Notes: generated by a model not told the origin, from the sequence alone. A stretch of 64,000 nt of DNA from Formicarius rufipectus (GCA_013399695.1 VXAU01001849.1:267905-331904), one strand, 5' to 3'; positions 1 through 12,740 are shown, counted from the first letter of the stretch. Numbers and translations: made by a program.

Positions 1-158
1 CGTATTTTCAGTTCGTGCTTACTTGCAAACTTGATTTTTAATTCTAATATCAAATGTCTGCATATCACAGAATCTGTATGTTTTTTAAACATGCATGCAA
101 GACTTAGTGATTTTACCTTTTAAATTCAGACTAGCTGAACTTACAGCCTTTGTTTCAG

Positions 159-851
159 AAACATGCGTTGTGGGCTTTGCCATGTATTACTTCACTTACG
201 ATCCATGGATTGGAAAACTGCTGTATCTTGAAGATTTTTATGTGATGGCTGAGTATAGAGGTATATATTACAGAATTAGATGAGTTGTTTCTCACAGGGC
301 TTTTTTTTAATTTAAAACTTAGATTTCTTTTTGCTTTTTTGGTTTTTTTAGGACTTGGTATTGGGTCAGAAATTTTGAAGAACTTGAGTCAGGTATGTCT
401 AAGTGATAAGTCTAAACTGAACTGAGAACACTGCAGTGTTCTTCTCTGTTAACTTCATGGGGCTTCTCCTTCAACACTTCTTCATCTTAAAGGAAGTGAC
501 AGGACACTAGACAGCTTAAAACATTGTCTGGAGTCTGGTATAGGGTGAGAAGCACCGAAGTGACAGACGGAATGAACTTGATGATTGGTGATACACAGTT
601 GCTGAGTAATCTCAGCAGCGCTTGCCAGGCTGGTGACCCGGGGCTGCTGCTTGAGCTGTGTGCTGTGTCCTGCCTTGCAGGTGGCTGTGAAGTGCCGCTG
701 CAGCAGTATGCACTTCCTCGTCGCCGAGTGGAACGAACCGTCCATCAGGTTCTACAAGAGGAGGGGGGCCTCTGATCTGTCCACCGAGGAGGGGTGGAGG
801 CTCTTCAAAATCGACAAAGAGTATCTCCTGAAGATGGCAACAGAAGAGTGA
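159..851 (+). CDS. SAT1: Spermidine/spermine N1-acetyltransferase 1, last three coding exons (5' part lies outside the window)
   Basis: Three exons are joined in phase: 159-260, 352-392 and 681-851 (stop TGA 849-851), each with AG acceptors and GT donors (GTATAT and GTATGT). The translation closely matches the C-terminal half of vertebrate SAT1: VGFAMYYFTYDPWIGKLLYL, then YRGLGIGSEILKNLSQ, then the end ...KEYLLKMATEE. The enzyme is a cytosolic GNAT homodimer that moves acetyl from acetyl-CoA to the N1 position of spermidine or spermine, the rate-limiting step of polyamine catabolism and export. Visible family residues are the acetyl-CoA loop R-G-L-G-I-G that spans the first splice junction, the LED glutamate (E92 of human), the FYKRRG tyrosine (Y140) and the EEGW glutamates. 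The terminal MATEE is the known proteasomal degradation determinant. Upstream exons, and the poison exon known in mammals, are not in the window. The first codon of exon 159-260 is completed by the missing exon. Everything visible is intact. Confidence 0.97.
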
Positions 852-1290
852 GAGATTATTCCAGCAAATAAATTCTTTCTGCGAATATATATGCTCTCTG
901 AATAAACTCCTTCTTGCTTTCTGTGTATGTACATGTTGTAGTGGAATAAAGTAGTGTGGATGCTAATAATGACAATGCTATGCAGGTGTGGTCATAGAAT
1001 AATTGGTACTGTGATCTGGAGTTGAAGCATCTGTGAAGTTCAGTATGTGCTTGTGTGCATCCTTTACCAGTGTGGGCTTGTAATCCTTGTATATGGAAAC
1101 TTCATTCTTGTGAGTGTCATTCAACTGTGTACAATGTACACACTGGTAGGGTTTGTTTTAATTATTGCCTTTTATAAAAATAAATAGTGTTTTCACGTCA
1201 TGGCAGTAGTTTTGACTTTAATTCTCACATGCAGTTTTCAGTTAAATAATGTGGAAATTAATAAAAGACTTTCTGCTTCATCCAAACGTT
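852..1290 (+). other. SAT1: SAT1 3' UTR with several polyadenylation signals
   Basis: Non-coding sequence follows the SAT1 stop. AATAAA hexamers are seen at 867-872, 901-906, 945-950, 1179-1184 and 1260-1265. The first three could give very short 3' UTRs; the last would give about 430 bases, near what I recall for mammalian SAT1. Which sites are used cannot be told from sequence. Confidence 0.7.
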
Positions 1291-1364
1291 TTCACAAGTA
1301 AGACAATTTACCATGGTCCCAGTGGGATAAAGGTGCACTTTTGTGCCTGTGGAACCCAGCACCT

Positions 1365-1591
1365 GAGTATTTGGGAGGGGCTTGAGAATGAACACCTACT
1401 GTGAAGGTAGTGAGGCCCTGGAACAGGTTGTCTGGAGAAGCTGTGGATGTCTCATTCTTGGAAGTATTCAAGGCAAGACTGAATGAGGCTTTAAGCAGCC
1501 TGGTCTAGCGGGTGGCATTCCTGACCATGGCAGAGGGTTGGAACTAGATGGATTGCGGGCTCCCTTCTAATCCAAATCATTCTATGATATA
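1365..1591 (+). mobile_element. CR1 LINE 3' fragment
   Basis: The typical avian CR1 3' segment is present: the 'gaggccctggaacaggttg' block, then 'agctgtggatgtctc', then 'ggttggaactagatgg', ending in ATTCTATGATA. The same order appears in the copy at 22.5-23.3 kb. It is 5'-truncated and diverged, with no open frame. Confidence 0.9.
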
Positions 1592-2930
1592 TCCAAGTGG
1601 TTGTCTGGGCAAATTCTGAGTGAACTGAGCACAAAATCCGTCATGAATTGACTCTGATTGATCAGGTCAGTTTCTACATAAGAAACAGTCATTTCTAAAC
1701 AGTGCCCATGTCTCTGCAGCATCTCAGCTGCTGTGAGAGCATTCACACCATGCATGGAAGCCTGAAGGTGAAATCCCTCTCCTACACAAGGAGAACAGAA
1801 ATATGTGTTTCTTCCTTGGGCAAAGATTAAATGCCAGGCTAAAAAACTCCCTACTTGCTCTTGCTGAACCTATACTCACCTGCAATTCAGCAGGGCAAAG
1901 GAGGTGAGAGTAAGCCCACCCAATGCACCAACCCAGTGGCTGGTGATGGAGGTGGAATGGGAAGGATAAGATGGTCTTCAGCAGCTCTCGATGAGCATTA
2001 GGGTGTTGTCTCTTCTCCTTGATGAAGCTGCAGTAGCTTCACTGGTTACTCAGCTACATTAACCTACTCGTGCATCTCAGTCCTAGTGCAACCTGTTTTG
2101 AAGTTATTTTAAGCTGGTGCTTCTGGCCCTGTGTATCAGACCAGAAGGTGATTGCTAGTAGAGCAGTTTAAGAATGTTTTTATTTTGAAATTAACAGTTC
2201 ATTAGGTATCTAGGCCAGACCTGCTTCAATCTCAGGCCTGAGACTTCTGGAGCACAATAAAGCTATCAAAGCTGCATGACTGAACGGAACAAGCTAACTA
2301 ATTAGGCATTATAATTAGGAAAGTAAGCAGCTCAGTCAAATTTTCAATCAATTTAGAATTGTTTATCATATCTTGTTCATATTCTACCATTGCGTTTTCT
2401 AAACAGATTGTGATGAGACAGATTCTCCAGTTGTTACAGTAAACAAGTGAGGGCAATGCTAAATCAGATGACCTTTTCTAGCCACTCGTGATAATTTTAA
2501 ACATTCACACGTGAAAGGAAAGACATAGACTAACCTTTCAGATGTGACTTTTGCTGAGATCCTGTTAAGGAGATAAGGTTTTTAAAACCTGCAGAAATAT
2601 TTTCACAGTTAAGTCTCCAGCAGTGATGTGGTAACACCACATGTCAAGAAAAGACCAATTTTAAATTCCCTCCATAACTTTCTCAAGGTACTAGGGGACC
2701 AAAGCGACTCTGGAACTACAATAGAGACACACAGCAGAGTATTTTATGTGGCTTTAGACGTTGGAGAAAACTCACCTGGTGTAACTTTCTTCCCTTCCAG
2801 GACCACACTCACACACCAAGCTGCACTGTGAGCATATGATGGGGGCTAAGCCAAGGCTTTGAGCTGTCACTGGTATGGCACCAGAGGGATCACAGCAGAG
2901 GCACAGGACTTGCCTGCGGCCTGCAGGTAT
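1592..2930. other. Intergenic, no gene seen
   Basis: No convincing coding exon or identifiable repeat. The stretch around 2,200-2,420 is AT-rich and holds two TAATTAGG homeodomain-type motifs (2299-2306 and 2312-2319) and could be a conserved regulatory element. The short open frame at 2,628-2,831 has no recognisable features. Confidence 0.5.
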
Positions 2931-2949
2931 GTCAGCGTCACCCTGTTCC

Positions 2950-3900
2950 CCTGCTGCAGCATGCCTGCCTCGGGGGAAGACTTAGCGAGGCAGTGTTAAT
3001 GACAGCGCTGATAACATCTCCAGGGAGGTGAGGTGCAAAGCTCCTCCTCGCTCTCGCTCTCAAACTCCTGACCCGGTAAGTTCTCGTAAGGCTGAGCAAG
3101 CCAGCAGATTTCGCAATTGCGGTATTTCCACGCTCCCGGTCGGGTGGGGACACAAGGCTGGCCCTGGACAGACTTGCGGCCGGAGGATGCGTCAGAGGAT
3201 CGTACCCGACTGCAGGCAGAAGGAGCGGCGAGCTCGCCGCCCCCGCTCCTCTTGGCCTTTTCCTGTTCACAGGCTTCTGCATAATGAGCTGAGCCGTAGC
3301 CATAGCGACGGCATGGAAGGAGGCTTTTTTGTCTACATAATTTAAGTTAAAACAGAATATATGCAAGGAAAACAACCCTTCCCCCTCCCCTCCTCTTGTA
3401 GGGAGCCTTTGCTGTCATTGTAATTCTAAAAGCCAATATAAACTTCTCCTCCGAAGAGCATGTGGGGGCTTTAATACATTCCTGCACGCGGTGTTCTGCC
3501 TTGGGAGACTCGCCGTCCCGGAGCCAGGTCGGCTGAATGCAGAGGTCTCGGCTGCAGGGAAAACACCAGCCGCGTGTGGAGAGGGACTCAGGGAACCTCT
3601 GAATAATTCCCCGCCACACGGCGTAACCCCGGGCTGCAGGCCAGCCCAGAGGTGTGCGTCACGCCTCCCTTTTTTGAGGTAACCACAAGGTTTATTTCCT
3701 TCAGTTTGCACAAGTTTCGTCCTCACAGGGCTCGCTCCCCTGGGCTCTTCTCCCTCCACGGTCCCCGGGGAGGAGCAAAAGCCGAGCGGCTGGAACGCCC
3801 TCGGAGGGGTACCGGGAACACCCTGACCGACGGCAGCGCCGAGGAAACCTGCCTGGCTTTAAATAATGCACCTCACGTAACAGACTCGGCTTTGCCCCCT
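2950..3900. promoter_or_regulatory. Orphan CpG island
   Basis: An abrupt rise in CpG: I counted about two dozen CpG dinucleotides between roughly 2,990 and 3,310, and they remain dense to about 3,860, while the flanks are nearly CpG-free. It contains TGCGTCA (about 3,188) and GCGTCACG (about 3,656) CRE/AP-1-like sites, and a CCAAT-TATAAA-like stretch near 3,433. No identified gene starts here; SAT1 ends 1.7 kb upstream and APOO is on the other strand 26 kb away. The frames in it (145 aa on - and 105 aa on +) have biased composition and look like GC artefacts. It could be a promoter for an unannotated transcript or a regulatory island. Confidence 0.6.
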
Positions 3901-6900
3901 TGTTTTTCTTGCTTGGGCAGGATTGTTTAAACACTCTTTTTTTTTTTTTTCTTTTTTTTCTTTTTTTTTTTTTTAAAGGAAGTGAGGTTTCAGAGAAGTG
4001 GCCTCTATTTAATTAAAGGCATCAGCTGCTGTCTGAAACAAAGCAGCACAGCAGCAGCGTGCCTGCTGCTAATGTTTAATCCCACTGCAAAATCAAAGCA
4101 GGCTCTAATTTCACCAACCAGGCGTGACTCCCTCCCAGGAATCGTCCTTTCCCCGCATCCCCCAACCTAACTCCTTTTGCTGTCCAGCAGGTTTTTGATA
4201 AGTGCGATGTTGATGGAGGGCTTCAGAACCCGTCAGAAGCTCAGACTAGTCTCCATAGGGAGCTCGTGGAGGAGAGGATGTAAGGCTGAAGGAAGGTGGA
4301 CACGGGCTCTGGGGCAGGGGCACAGCCCAACACCAGTGCAGTCCTGTGAGATGTTCATCTCCCAGCCCTCAGGACTCGCCCTACTCTGCTCTGAGTTTTT
4401 CTGCAGTCAGAAACACTCCCCGTTGCTGGTAATAGAATAAAGCACAGGTACACACCTCGGCTGAAAATTGTGAGGGAGGGGGAGGACATTCCACCTGCAA
4501 ACCAGTTTCGATTTCATTTCACAGATTTACTCCAGGCTGAAGCAAGAGATAAAAAGGCCCAAGGGGATAATTAGCTCATGAGGATGGGAAACAAACATCC
4601 TCTTCAGAAACTGCTCTCAGGTAAATATTTTTGTTTATTTTCGTTTTGAACTTTGCATATTTTGTTCGTTCATACAGCAGCTGCCAGCTGGTCACATCCA
4701 CTTAAAGAGAAAGGGAATCTCCATTTTCTTGAACTCTATCTCTCTTCTCCACCAGAAAAAAAAAAAAACAAAAAAAAAAAAAAAAAAAAAACCCACAGAT
4801 TAAAAAGAACATGCTTTGGTAAGATGAAACCAGGGGCACGTCCTCTCCTGCAGATTTGCTGTAGATCGTGATCAGGTGACTTCACATCTTCCAGATCACC
4901 TCCCAGGAACACACTGAGTAGGGATGGGACACAAACCTTGGAAATTCCTACTAGAAACCTTCCTCGACATGGGAAAAGAGCATGAGAGAGATGGTAGCTT
5001 TCCACATGAAAGCCCATTAGTGTTTCCAAGGAACTTAATATTGTTGTGTTGCTTTCAAAACACACTGATAGAAGTGCAGAGTATGATTGTTCAAAGCTGG
5101 TTACTATAATTAGGCACACAGATACCATTGCAAAGGTACCTTTGAACAGTCTTTCTTTATTGCTCTCATGAGGAGGAACAAACTCCAGCCTGGGCTCTCC
5201 ATGATCTCCCTGAACTTTCAGTTTTGACCTACTTGAATCACTGACATACAAACATCACCCCACAGCTTGCACAGGAAGAAACAAAAGATTCACAGTCGGT
5301 CTATAGTCTCGTGCCTTTTGCTATCAGTTCACGTGATAGAATTTGGGTTTCTTCCCCAGCCAACTTCCTACTATGGGGCAGCAAAAATGTGCAAGAACAT
5401 TTCCTACTACAGCCTGTTTTAGCCAGTTGTAGGCACAAAGATGTCTTTTTTTTCTTTGCAGAGTTAATATAGAAGGATGGATCAAAATCTGCATTCATCA
5501 CTCCTAGAGGTAATAACCCCTGAATAGAGCTGTAGCTTTGCCATTGGGGCAGAAAATGTAAATTAAAAAAGAGGCAGGAGGAGAGGTCTGCAGCACTGAA
5601 GGAGGCCTGTGCAGGGGCTGACCACAGCCTGCCACAGGAAGCCACACACCCGATGGAGGAATTGCCATCAAGGGAAACAGTGTAGGCTTTATTCTTTCCA
5701 GATAATGTACCCAAAAGAAACTAGAAGACTCTTATTTCACAAACTCAGAAGTCTCAGAGGTAAATCCCTGGGATACGTTAATAATATCTGCATTACTTTT
5801 ACATCCCATTGACCTTCTTAGCCATAACTCAATGGATTAGCAAGCACTGGGCTTAGTGGTGTAGGAGCAGGAATTATTTATAGCTGAAGAGCAGCAGGTA
5901 AAACTGGCAGAGAGAGGCAACAAGAAGTGCTAGCATCAAAGAAATAACACCTTATTAATCCAGTTTTAAACAAAAACAAAACCAGCTGAAAATTCGAGTT
6001 ATAGTGGCCATCAGTGTATGCTGTTCTTTAGCCAGGTAAGGAAGCACACACATTTTATGGAACTACATAGCTCTGAAGGCTGTAAAGCTGTCAGACTGTA
6101 AAAAAAGGGTGATGAACTAAAGTCCACCATATTGCAAAGTACAGCTAGTACAAATGACAGTAAAGTCAGGACAAGGTTAAAGAATCCCAAAGGAAACAAA
6201 ACTAATTTATGTAAGCAAATACTCACGATTTATAGGTGAGAGTTGACTACCTTCTCAGCACAGAGAAGTAATAAAATTATTTTGCATTTTCATGCTGGGC
6301 TTGCCATCACCAAGATTTGACTGAAATTTGATTACAGAAGTCCTGCAAGGACCCCGGAGCTGCTTTTCTTGCCATTTAGGCTTGGTGTCAGCAAGCTATT
6401 ATTTCGTGCTGTTTAAAGCTAAAGCACTTTTCACCCCTGCTGCAGTTCAGCATAAGCAGACATCCCTGCTTTGCTCTCAGGCAAACCAGATCAGGTTTGC
6501 CTCTAGGCCCCAGTAGCCATATGCCTCTCCAGCACAGTTTGGGCACCTTTCACGTTCTTATATCTTGTTTCTCAGCTGGGGTATTTTGTGAATAAGTGCA
6601 AAAGTGAAAGGTCCTTTTAACACAGGTCTAAAATCAAGAAAAGGTGTAGAGGAGGATGTGACATTATCTTCTTGTTTATTCTTAGAGAAGCTGTCGAGCC
6701 TTTTGGATCCAAGAACTGATGATCCTTTCATTAAGCATCAGGTGCTCTTGTTTGCAAAACTGAAGAATGTAAACCAGATGTAAATCCCCCTAAAGCAAGT
6801 GTAGCTTGCAATAACAGGTTAGAAACACAAGTGTGCTTTGGGCTATGCTGAGCCAGTTCTCGCTGCTTGCCAGGGTGCAGCCCCAGCACCTTGGGTACAG

Positions 6901-8395
6901 TGGCACTTCCAGCTGCCCTTCTCTTTTGTGGGCTTTCCTGAGTTCAGTTATGGTGGTCTTACTTCATACAGCTTCAAACAGCACCCACGTTACTCCCCAC
7001 AAACTCATCACAGGTGCTGCAGTACATGTTTCAGAGGAGTTTCTGTGTGAGCTGGCACAGCACAGAGGGGCATGGAGGTGTTCACGAACAGCTGGAAGCC
7101 CTCAACCCCGCTGGTGCAGAAGCACTTGCACTGTGGCTGAGATGCCTGGGAAAATGACCACAGGCACCTCCAAGTCAAATTCTCATAGTGCCATCTGTGG
7201 TGACACTGCAGCCAGCAAAACCTGCCTGGCTTAGTGTGGGGAACATCTTCAGTGGGCTCAGTGCCTGCCAACATACCACATGGACACACACCATGCGAGC
7301 CAGAGCCAAAACATCCTCTTCCAGCAAGGCTGAGCCCCAGCAGTCTCATGTCATGGCAAACAGCAACTGAGAAGAGCCTGGGTTTGTCTGAGACAACTTC
7401 TCTGCAGTGGGTGAGCTGTGGCAGGCAAGATTCAGTGCCTGCTGGGACACCACAGCCAGAGTCGTGGCCATGGGCTTGCACTGGTCTGTGGTGAGAGTGT
7501 GATGGAGGAGAAACCCACTGAGGTAAACACGGGCAGACGTGGGAAACAGGTGTGGGGAGAAGATGTGGGTTCATCCCTCCTCAGGCTTTTGGGCATGCCA
7601 AAGGCAGGCGAGGGCTGGCAGTGGGTCTCCTCTGCAGCTGAGTCCCCACAGCAGCTATTTTACATCACAGGGAGAGGAAGCTCACACTTCCCCTTCAGAC
7701 ACAGAAAGATCTTGTCTGAGAAGGTTTTAGGACTCAAATGTGACAGGCACAGGGTGTGTTATGGCACATTTGGCTGCCTGTCTCGCAGGCTGCTTCCTGG
7801 CACACTGGGTGAAACAGACACTGAGTTTCATAAGTGAAGAAATACAGTGCCCTGCAGTGAAATAACAAGTGTTCCCAAAACCAGATTTCTGCAACACAGC
7901 TAGCATGAAACATGAATATTTTTTTCCAGAGAGTCTCTTTTACCAAAACCCTGCAAACTCAGCTACCACCCCAGGCCACGAAAGTACAGCAGGGATGATG
8001 TCTAGGGCTGACCTCAAATCAGCCCTCCCTGTGACACCTGGGAACATCCATGACTATCCAGCAGAGCTGCCAGTATTAACTGAACCCCCTTTTCTTCAGT
8101 GGAGTTTATTTAGTCACAAAGTCTCATAGTTATGTGTGACTCACAGCATGTGTGAGTGAGCACGCATAAGTGAGCTCCTCTTCTGCTCCATTAAAGCTAG
8201 AGTTAAAAGACTTTTCCCACAAATAGACAGTGGAATTTTAATTAATTCACAGCAAATACAACTCAGTACCTAAGTGATTATATGCATAAATAGTACATAA
8301 GTTGCACCTGATCATGACACATTTTTGTGTGTAGTTTCTATTAAAGGAGTAACAGCAAACTTCTAATGCCCCTATCCAGCTGTGGCATAGGGTGG
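3901..8395. other. Intergenic, poly-T and poly-A tracts, no gene seen
   Basis: Interrupted T tracts at about 3,935-3,975 and an A tract at about 4,757-4,791 are the only clear simple repeats. The segment 4,000-4,110, just past the T tract, has a run of motifs (TTAATTAA, CAGCTG, AACAAAG, TAATCCC) that would suit an enhancer. Open frames at 6.8-7.8 kb overlap on both strands and resemble no family I recognise. Confidence 0.45.
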
Positions 8396-8399
8396 GTTT

Positions 8400-8895
8400 G
8401 CAGTGCTGAAGGACAGGGGTCAAAGGGTTGCAGTGAATGGGACAAATGTAGATCTGCCTGGTGACTGGTCACCAGTGGTGCTTCTCAGGGCTCAATTCTA
8501 GGGCCTGATCAATGGCCAGAACTGTAGGGCTGTCTGGTTTGGAGGAAAGGAGGCTGAGAGGCAACCTCATTGCTCTCTACAGCAAACTGAGGAGGGGAAG
8601 CAGAGAGGGAGGTGCTGATCTCTTCTCCTCGGGATCCAGTGATGGGATAATCATCAGGGGTGATGCATCCTGGACTGGACTTTAGGAATCACTTCTTTGC
8701 TAAGAGGGTGTTCAAACCCTAGAAGAGCACTCCTAGAGATGTGGCTGATGTTCCAAGTCTGTGAGAGTTTAAGAGGCATTTGGACAATGCCCTTAACAAT
8801 GTGCTTTGACTTGTGATCCTCAAGCTGTTGGACTAGATCTTCCTTGTAGGTCCTTCCCAACTGAGATAGTTCTATTCTGCTCTATTCTATTCTCT
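8400..8895 (+). mobile_element. CR1-type LINE 3' fragment with (TATTC)n tail
   Basis: Recognisable CR1 3' UTR text runs through 'ggaggctgagaggcaacctc', 'gatgggataatcatcagggg' and 'ttggactagatcttccttg', and ends 'ggtccttcccaact' followed by repeated TCTATTC units near 8,870-8,895. The upstream part (8,400-8,520) appears internally deleted or rearranged. Confidence 0.85.
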
Positions 8896-11800
8896 ATCAT
8901 AAGGAAGTCTACAGAAAATATGTTGAAGACACTAAACACTGGATTTATGTACAAAGTGATTTATTCTAAGTGTTTTATTCTTGAGACACACAACTGTATG
9001 ATTAGAGAATTAAATAAAAGACTATTACAACCACCGATAAGTGTGTACTATATCCTCTGTTTTAGGCATTGCTGCCCATTGTGGCCAAGTGCCATGTTGC
9101 GTGTCCTTTGCCCAGCCAAGAAAGACATGCTCCACCCAGCAGCCACAGCATGCCCCTGATTGTGTGCCAGTAGGGTGAGGACCTGGTCCCCACAGCAAGG
9201 ACTAGCAGTCCCAGAGTGCCCCAGTCCCTGCTGGTCCCTGCCAGCTGCCTCCCTAGAGGTGTTACAGGGGTTTTTGGCAGGGGAGGAGAACCCACATCTA
9301 GCTGAGCCCTATGGCAGGGCTGACTAATGGCCAATCCACATCTCTGGTGCAATCCTGTTTGCTTACAGTGAACCAGTCTCCCTTTTTTCCTGGAGGGCAG
9401 TGAATGGGCACCGTTTGGCCTTTTTTTGATGCCTTTTGTTTTGTAAAAAAAGGCAGGAGGTCCTGCAGTAAACCTCTGGGCTGCCTGTGTGGCCTGATAT
9501 GTGGGGTCTCAGCATCATTTCAGGATCACCCTCCTTGGGCCATCATGCTGGGAGAGGCCCCAGTGCAGCCTGACACCATGAGCTCACACCAGCACTGCTG
9601 GCAATACCAACTTCCTGCAAAGGAGTCCTAAAAATACCAGTCAGGCATCCAACACCTGCCAGTTTCTTTTTAGTCAGAGGCCCCACAACACTCAGTTTTA
9701 TCTGTTCTTTCCTGCCCTGTGACAATCCCTCATTCCACTGACTCATCTGATGGTAAATAATGCCCAGGTAACTCAGCATTCGGCAGGAAACCCTCGCCTC
9801 TGCTGTGGTTGATCAAAGGTAACCTTCAAGAATGCACCAGGAAAAACATCTGGTGCAGTTTTCCAACAAACTGATCATAACATTTATCAATCCAAAAACC
9901 ATCACTGGACTGGGGTTATCATGTGACATACTAGTTCAGTGTATCTACTTATTATTTCAGTAAGATAACAATGGCTCAGGCTTGTTAATCCATAAAGAGA
10001 ATTAGGGCACTATAATGACACAGGTGTTCTTAGAGAGGCCCATTTAGCTTCTCTGTTATAAACACAATTTTGCTTATCTCTTCCCCTTCTTTTCTTAGGA
10101 CAAATGAAATAGATCAGATTAATAAATCTCCATCCCAGGAGAAGCAAGGAGCTCTTCTGATTGCCTTGCTACAAGTAAGTTGTTTTCTATGAATTTTTTT
10201 TTTTTAAATCTCATATTAATTTCCTTTTCCCAAGGCCTAATTGTTTAAAGATCTAAATGTTTAAAGAATATATCACCTAGAGCAATCAAAAGAAATTCAT
10301 TATGAAACACAAGACTTTAGGGCTACTGTGGTACCTTGAGCGAATCAGGGCTGGGAGGGGTGGGAGTGTCCCTGGCTGCTCGCCCATCACTAGCCTTGTG
10401 CATCCCGGAGAAATAAGTTTTCCTCTTACACAGCTGGAAGTCACCCACAAAAGTATCCCTTAAGCTTTAACCTGGGGAGGAGCATGTGGCCCCCTCCAAC
10501 TGCTGAGCTGGGAGTAGGAAAGGGGAGGAAGGAGAAAAGGATTGGAAATAAACCAATCCTTACTGCTGTGGGGAGAATATCAATAGTGGAAAGCATGCAT
10601 TAAAAAAATCTACCATAGTTTTTTTTGTGTGTGGTTTTTTTTGTTTTGGTTTGTTTTTGTGTTTTTTTTTGTTTGGTTGGTTTGGGGGGTTTTTTTGGTA
10701 GGATTTCTCTATGTGCTTTTCAAACCACAGTGCACACTTTTGCACTCTCTTGCTTTGATGTTTCTTTTTAATTTTTGTCCTCATCTCCACACTCATCACA
10801 GACAGAAGGTCTGGCCTGAAGACCTCACCTGGCCAAAGGTACCAGCACGGAGGTTCCCACCGGTCAGGACAGCTGTCCCCTGAAACTGCCTTCACGTGAG
10901 CAGGAAACTGAACCTTAGAAAAACAAGTGCAATGCCAACCTCTTCATAAGTAAACACTCATAACCTTCCAATATGTCCCTGTTATGCAAGGCATGCTGGA
11001 ACACCCTTTCAGAGCTGCTAGGTGCCAGAAGTGCTGCAAAGCTGCTGTTGCCAGGCTTTTAGGGACAGCCACCTGGATCTGCAGCCTCTCCCAGAAGGCA
11101 GGAGAGAATGCTATTGGGGAGACAATCTGTGTGTACCCCTGTTAGCACTGGGTGATGTTCCCCAGCCCCACACATCATGTCTGTAGGAATAAGGGCTCTG
11201 TGAGCACCAGGAATCCTCCAGACACACCAGTGCAGAGCTGAGGTCTATGTACAAGGTCAGGTGAGGCCATGGGCTCAGCACAGCCATCATTGATAAAAAT
11301 TAACCTGGCTCAAAACCATGATGTTTAAAATAAATTACATTTTAAAAAAAGAGTGAGCTTATTGTTCTCCAGCTTTCAAAACAGTAATTGACCAGGTTTT
11401 AAGGAAATACTGTCCCAAAATCAGTGACAAAAGCTGCTAGCAGTAACCATGCTTGAGGAGTTTGAGGAATCTGTATATGAGTAACCTTGAAAGCAGGGAT
11501 GATGAGGTTTCAGAATTCCTCAAGAAAATTACTGAAGTGAGAGAAAAATGTAGAGAAGACCTCAGCAGGACCCCCCCAGGCCAGGGAAGTGCTCTGGGCA
11601 AAGCCAGGAAAGTCCACCAGAATGAGGAATCAAAAATGCAGCGAGAGGAGAAAGCTGAGAGGAAGCAACTTGCTGCAGAAAATTAAGTCAACGATCAAAT
11701 ATGAAAACATTACAGAATCTCCTGACTACGGACCCCAGCCCTGAGTTCCTGCAGCCATGGGCAGAAAGAGTCCCACTTTAACAGCTGGGGGATATGGTGC

Positions 11801-12740
11801 TGAGCTAATCCATGCTCCAGAAGCATCTCTCTGGGGCTGGCAGATGAGCTGGAGGGGTCACATGATGCTCCTCAGCCGTGCTGCAGGCAGAGCTGCTTTC
11901 CAGCTGCAGGCAAAGGGGAGAACTTGTGTGCACATAAAACTGCTCCCCTTACACCTTTCACTCCACAAGGAAAATACAAACATACAGGAAGTACCCCAGG
12001 ACTACTAATTAAAAATACCACTTCACACCTCCCTAGTGGTTATGATTTTATTTGTGGCAGTTCACTTACAACTGATGGCTATTCGTTTATTCATGGTAGT
12101 ACCTTTTCAGGATAAAAACTGCCTCAAGCACAGCACAGCACGTTCTTAGCTGAGACTTGTGGCCTGAGGCATGTAATGAGTTCTGCACATCTAAGTCGCA
12201 TTTTAACTTACCCACTGGGAGCCTAAAATCATTTGGGTTTTTTGCTTACATAGTTCTGTTACTTTTGGATGTGAGTCACCCTGGGCTGACTAGCAGGGCT
12301 GAGGGTGCTTTTTTACCACTGCTCTTCTACCATTCCTCAACAAGAAACTCCACTTAGCAGGCTAACCTCATCTGCAAATAGGACAACAGTGTGCTAACAA
12401 TAATGCTGAAAAGCAACTAGTAAATATCTGGCTTTTTAAAGAGTTTGAGAAGGGCTGTGGTAGTAAAAGGGGATGCACTAATTTACGTAACTTCTTTTTT
12501 TCCACAAGCTAAGCCTTCTTCCCCTTTACTGTTTTCTTTTTGGTCAGAACACAGTTGCTGATTTTCGCATCTGTGTGTTTTGCTCTCTTGTACAAGGAGA
12601 GATCATCCTGATCTTACCCCATCAAGGCAAAAGTACAGCCAAAGGTTATTTGACCCCAGGGATGTGTCCTCGTACAGTTGGATGCTGTGTAAAAGCTGCA
12701 AAACGGCAGAGAACTCCAATATTATGTATGAATTGGCTCA
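8896..12740. other. Intergenic with unassigned exon-like blocks
   Basis: No recognisable gene. A T/G-rich low-complexity tract lies at about 10,618-10,702. A 76-base block at 10,099-10,174, bounded by a TTCTTAG acceptor and a CAA|GTAAGT donor, is open for 25 codons. A Lys/Glu-rich frame with an ATG at 11,477 runs to the stop ending at 11,686. Both are described under findings; neither is assigned. Confidence 0.4.

Noticed and set aside
2938..3375. 145-codon minus-strand open frame in the CpG island
   Set aside because: Composition is Arg/Ala/Ser/Pro-rich from CpG bias; overlapping frames exist on the other strand and no domain is recognised.
4736..5251. 171-codon minus-strand frame
   Set aside because: Ends in poly-Phe from the A tract at 4,757-4,791; no domain and no splice context.
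7008..7574. 188-codon minus-strand frame
   Set aside because: Cys/His-rich by composition, but without regular zinc-finger spacing; overlapped by several equally open frames on the + strand.
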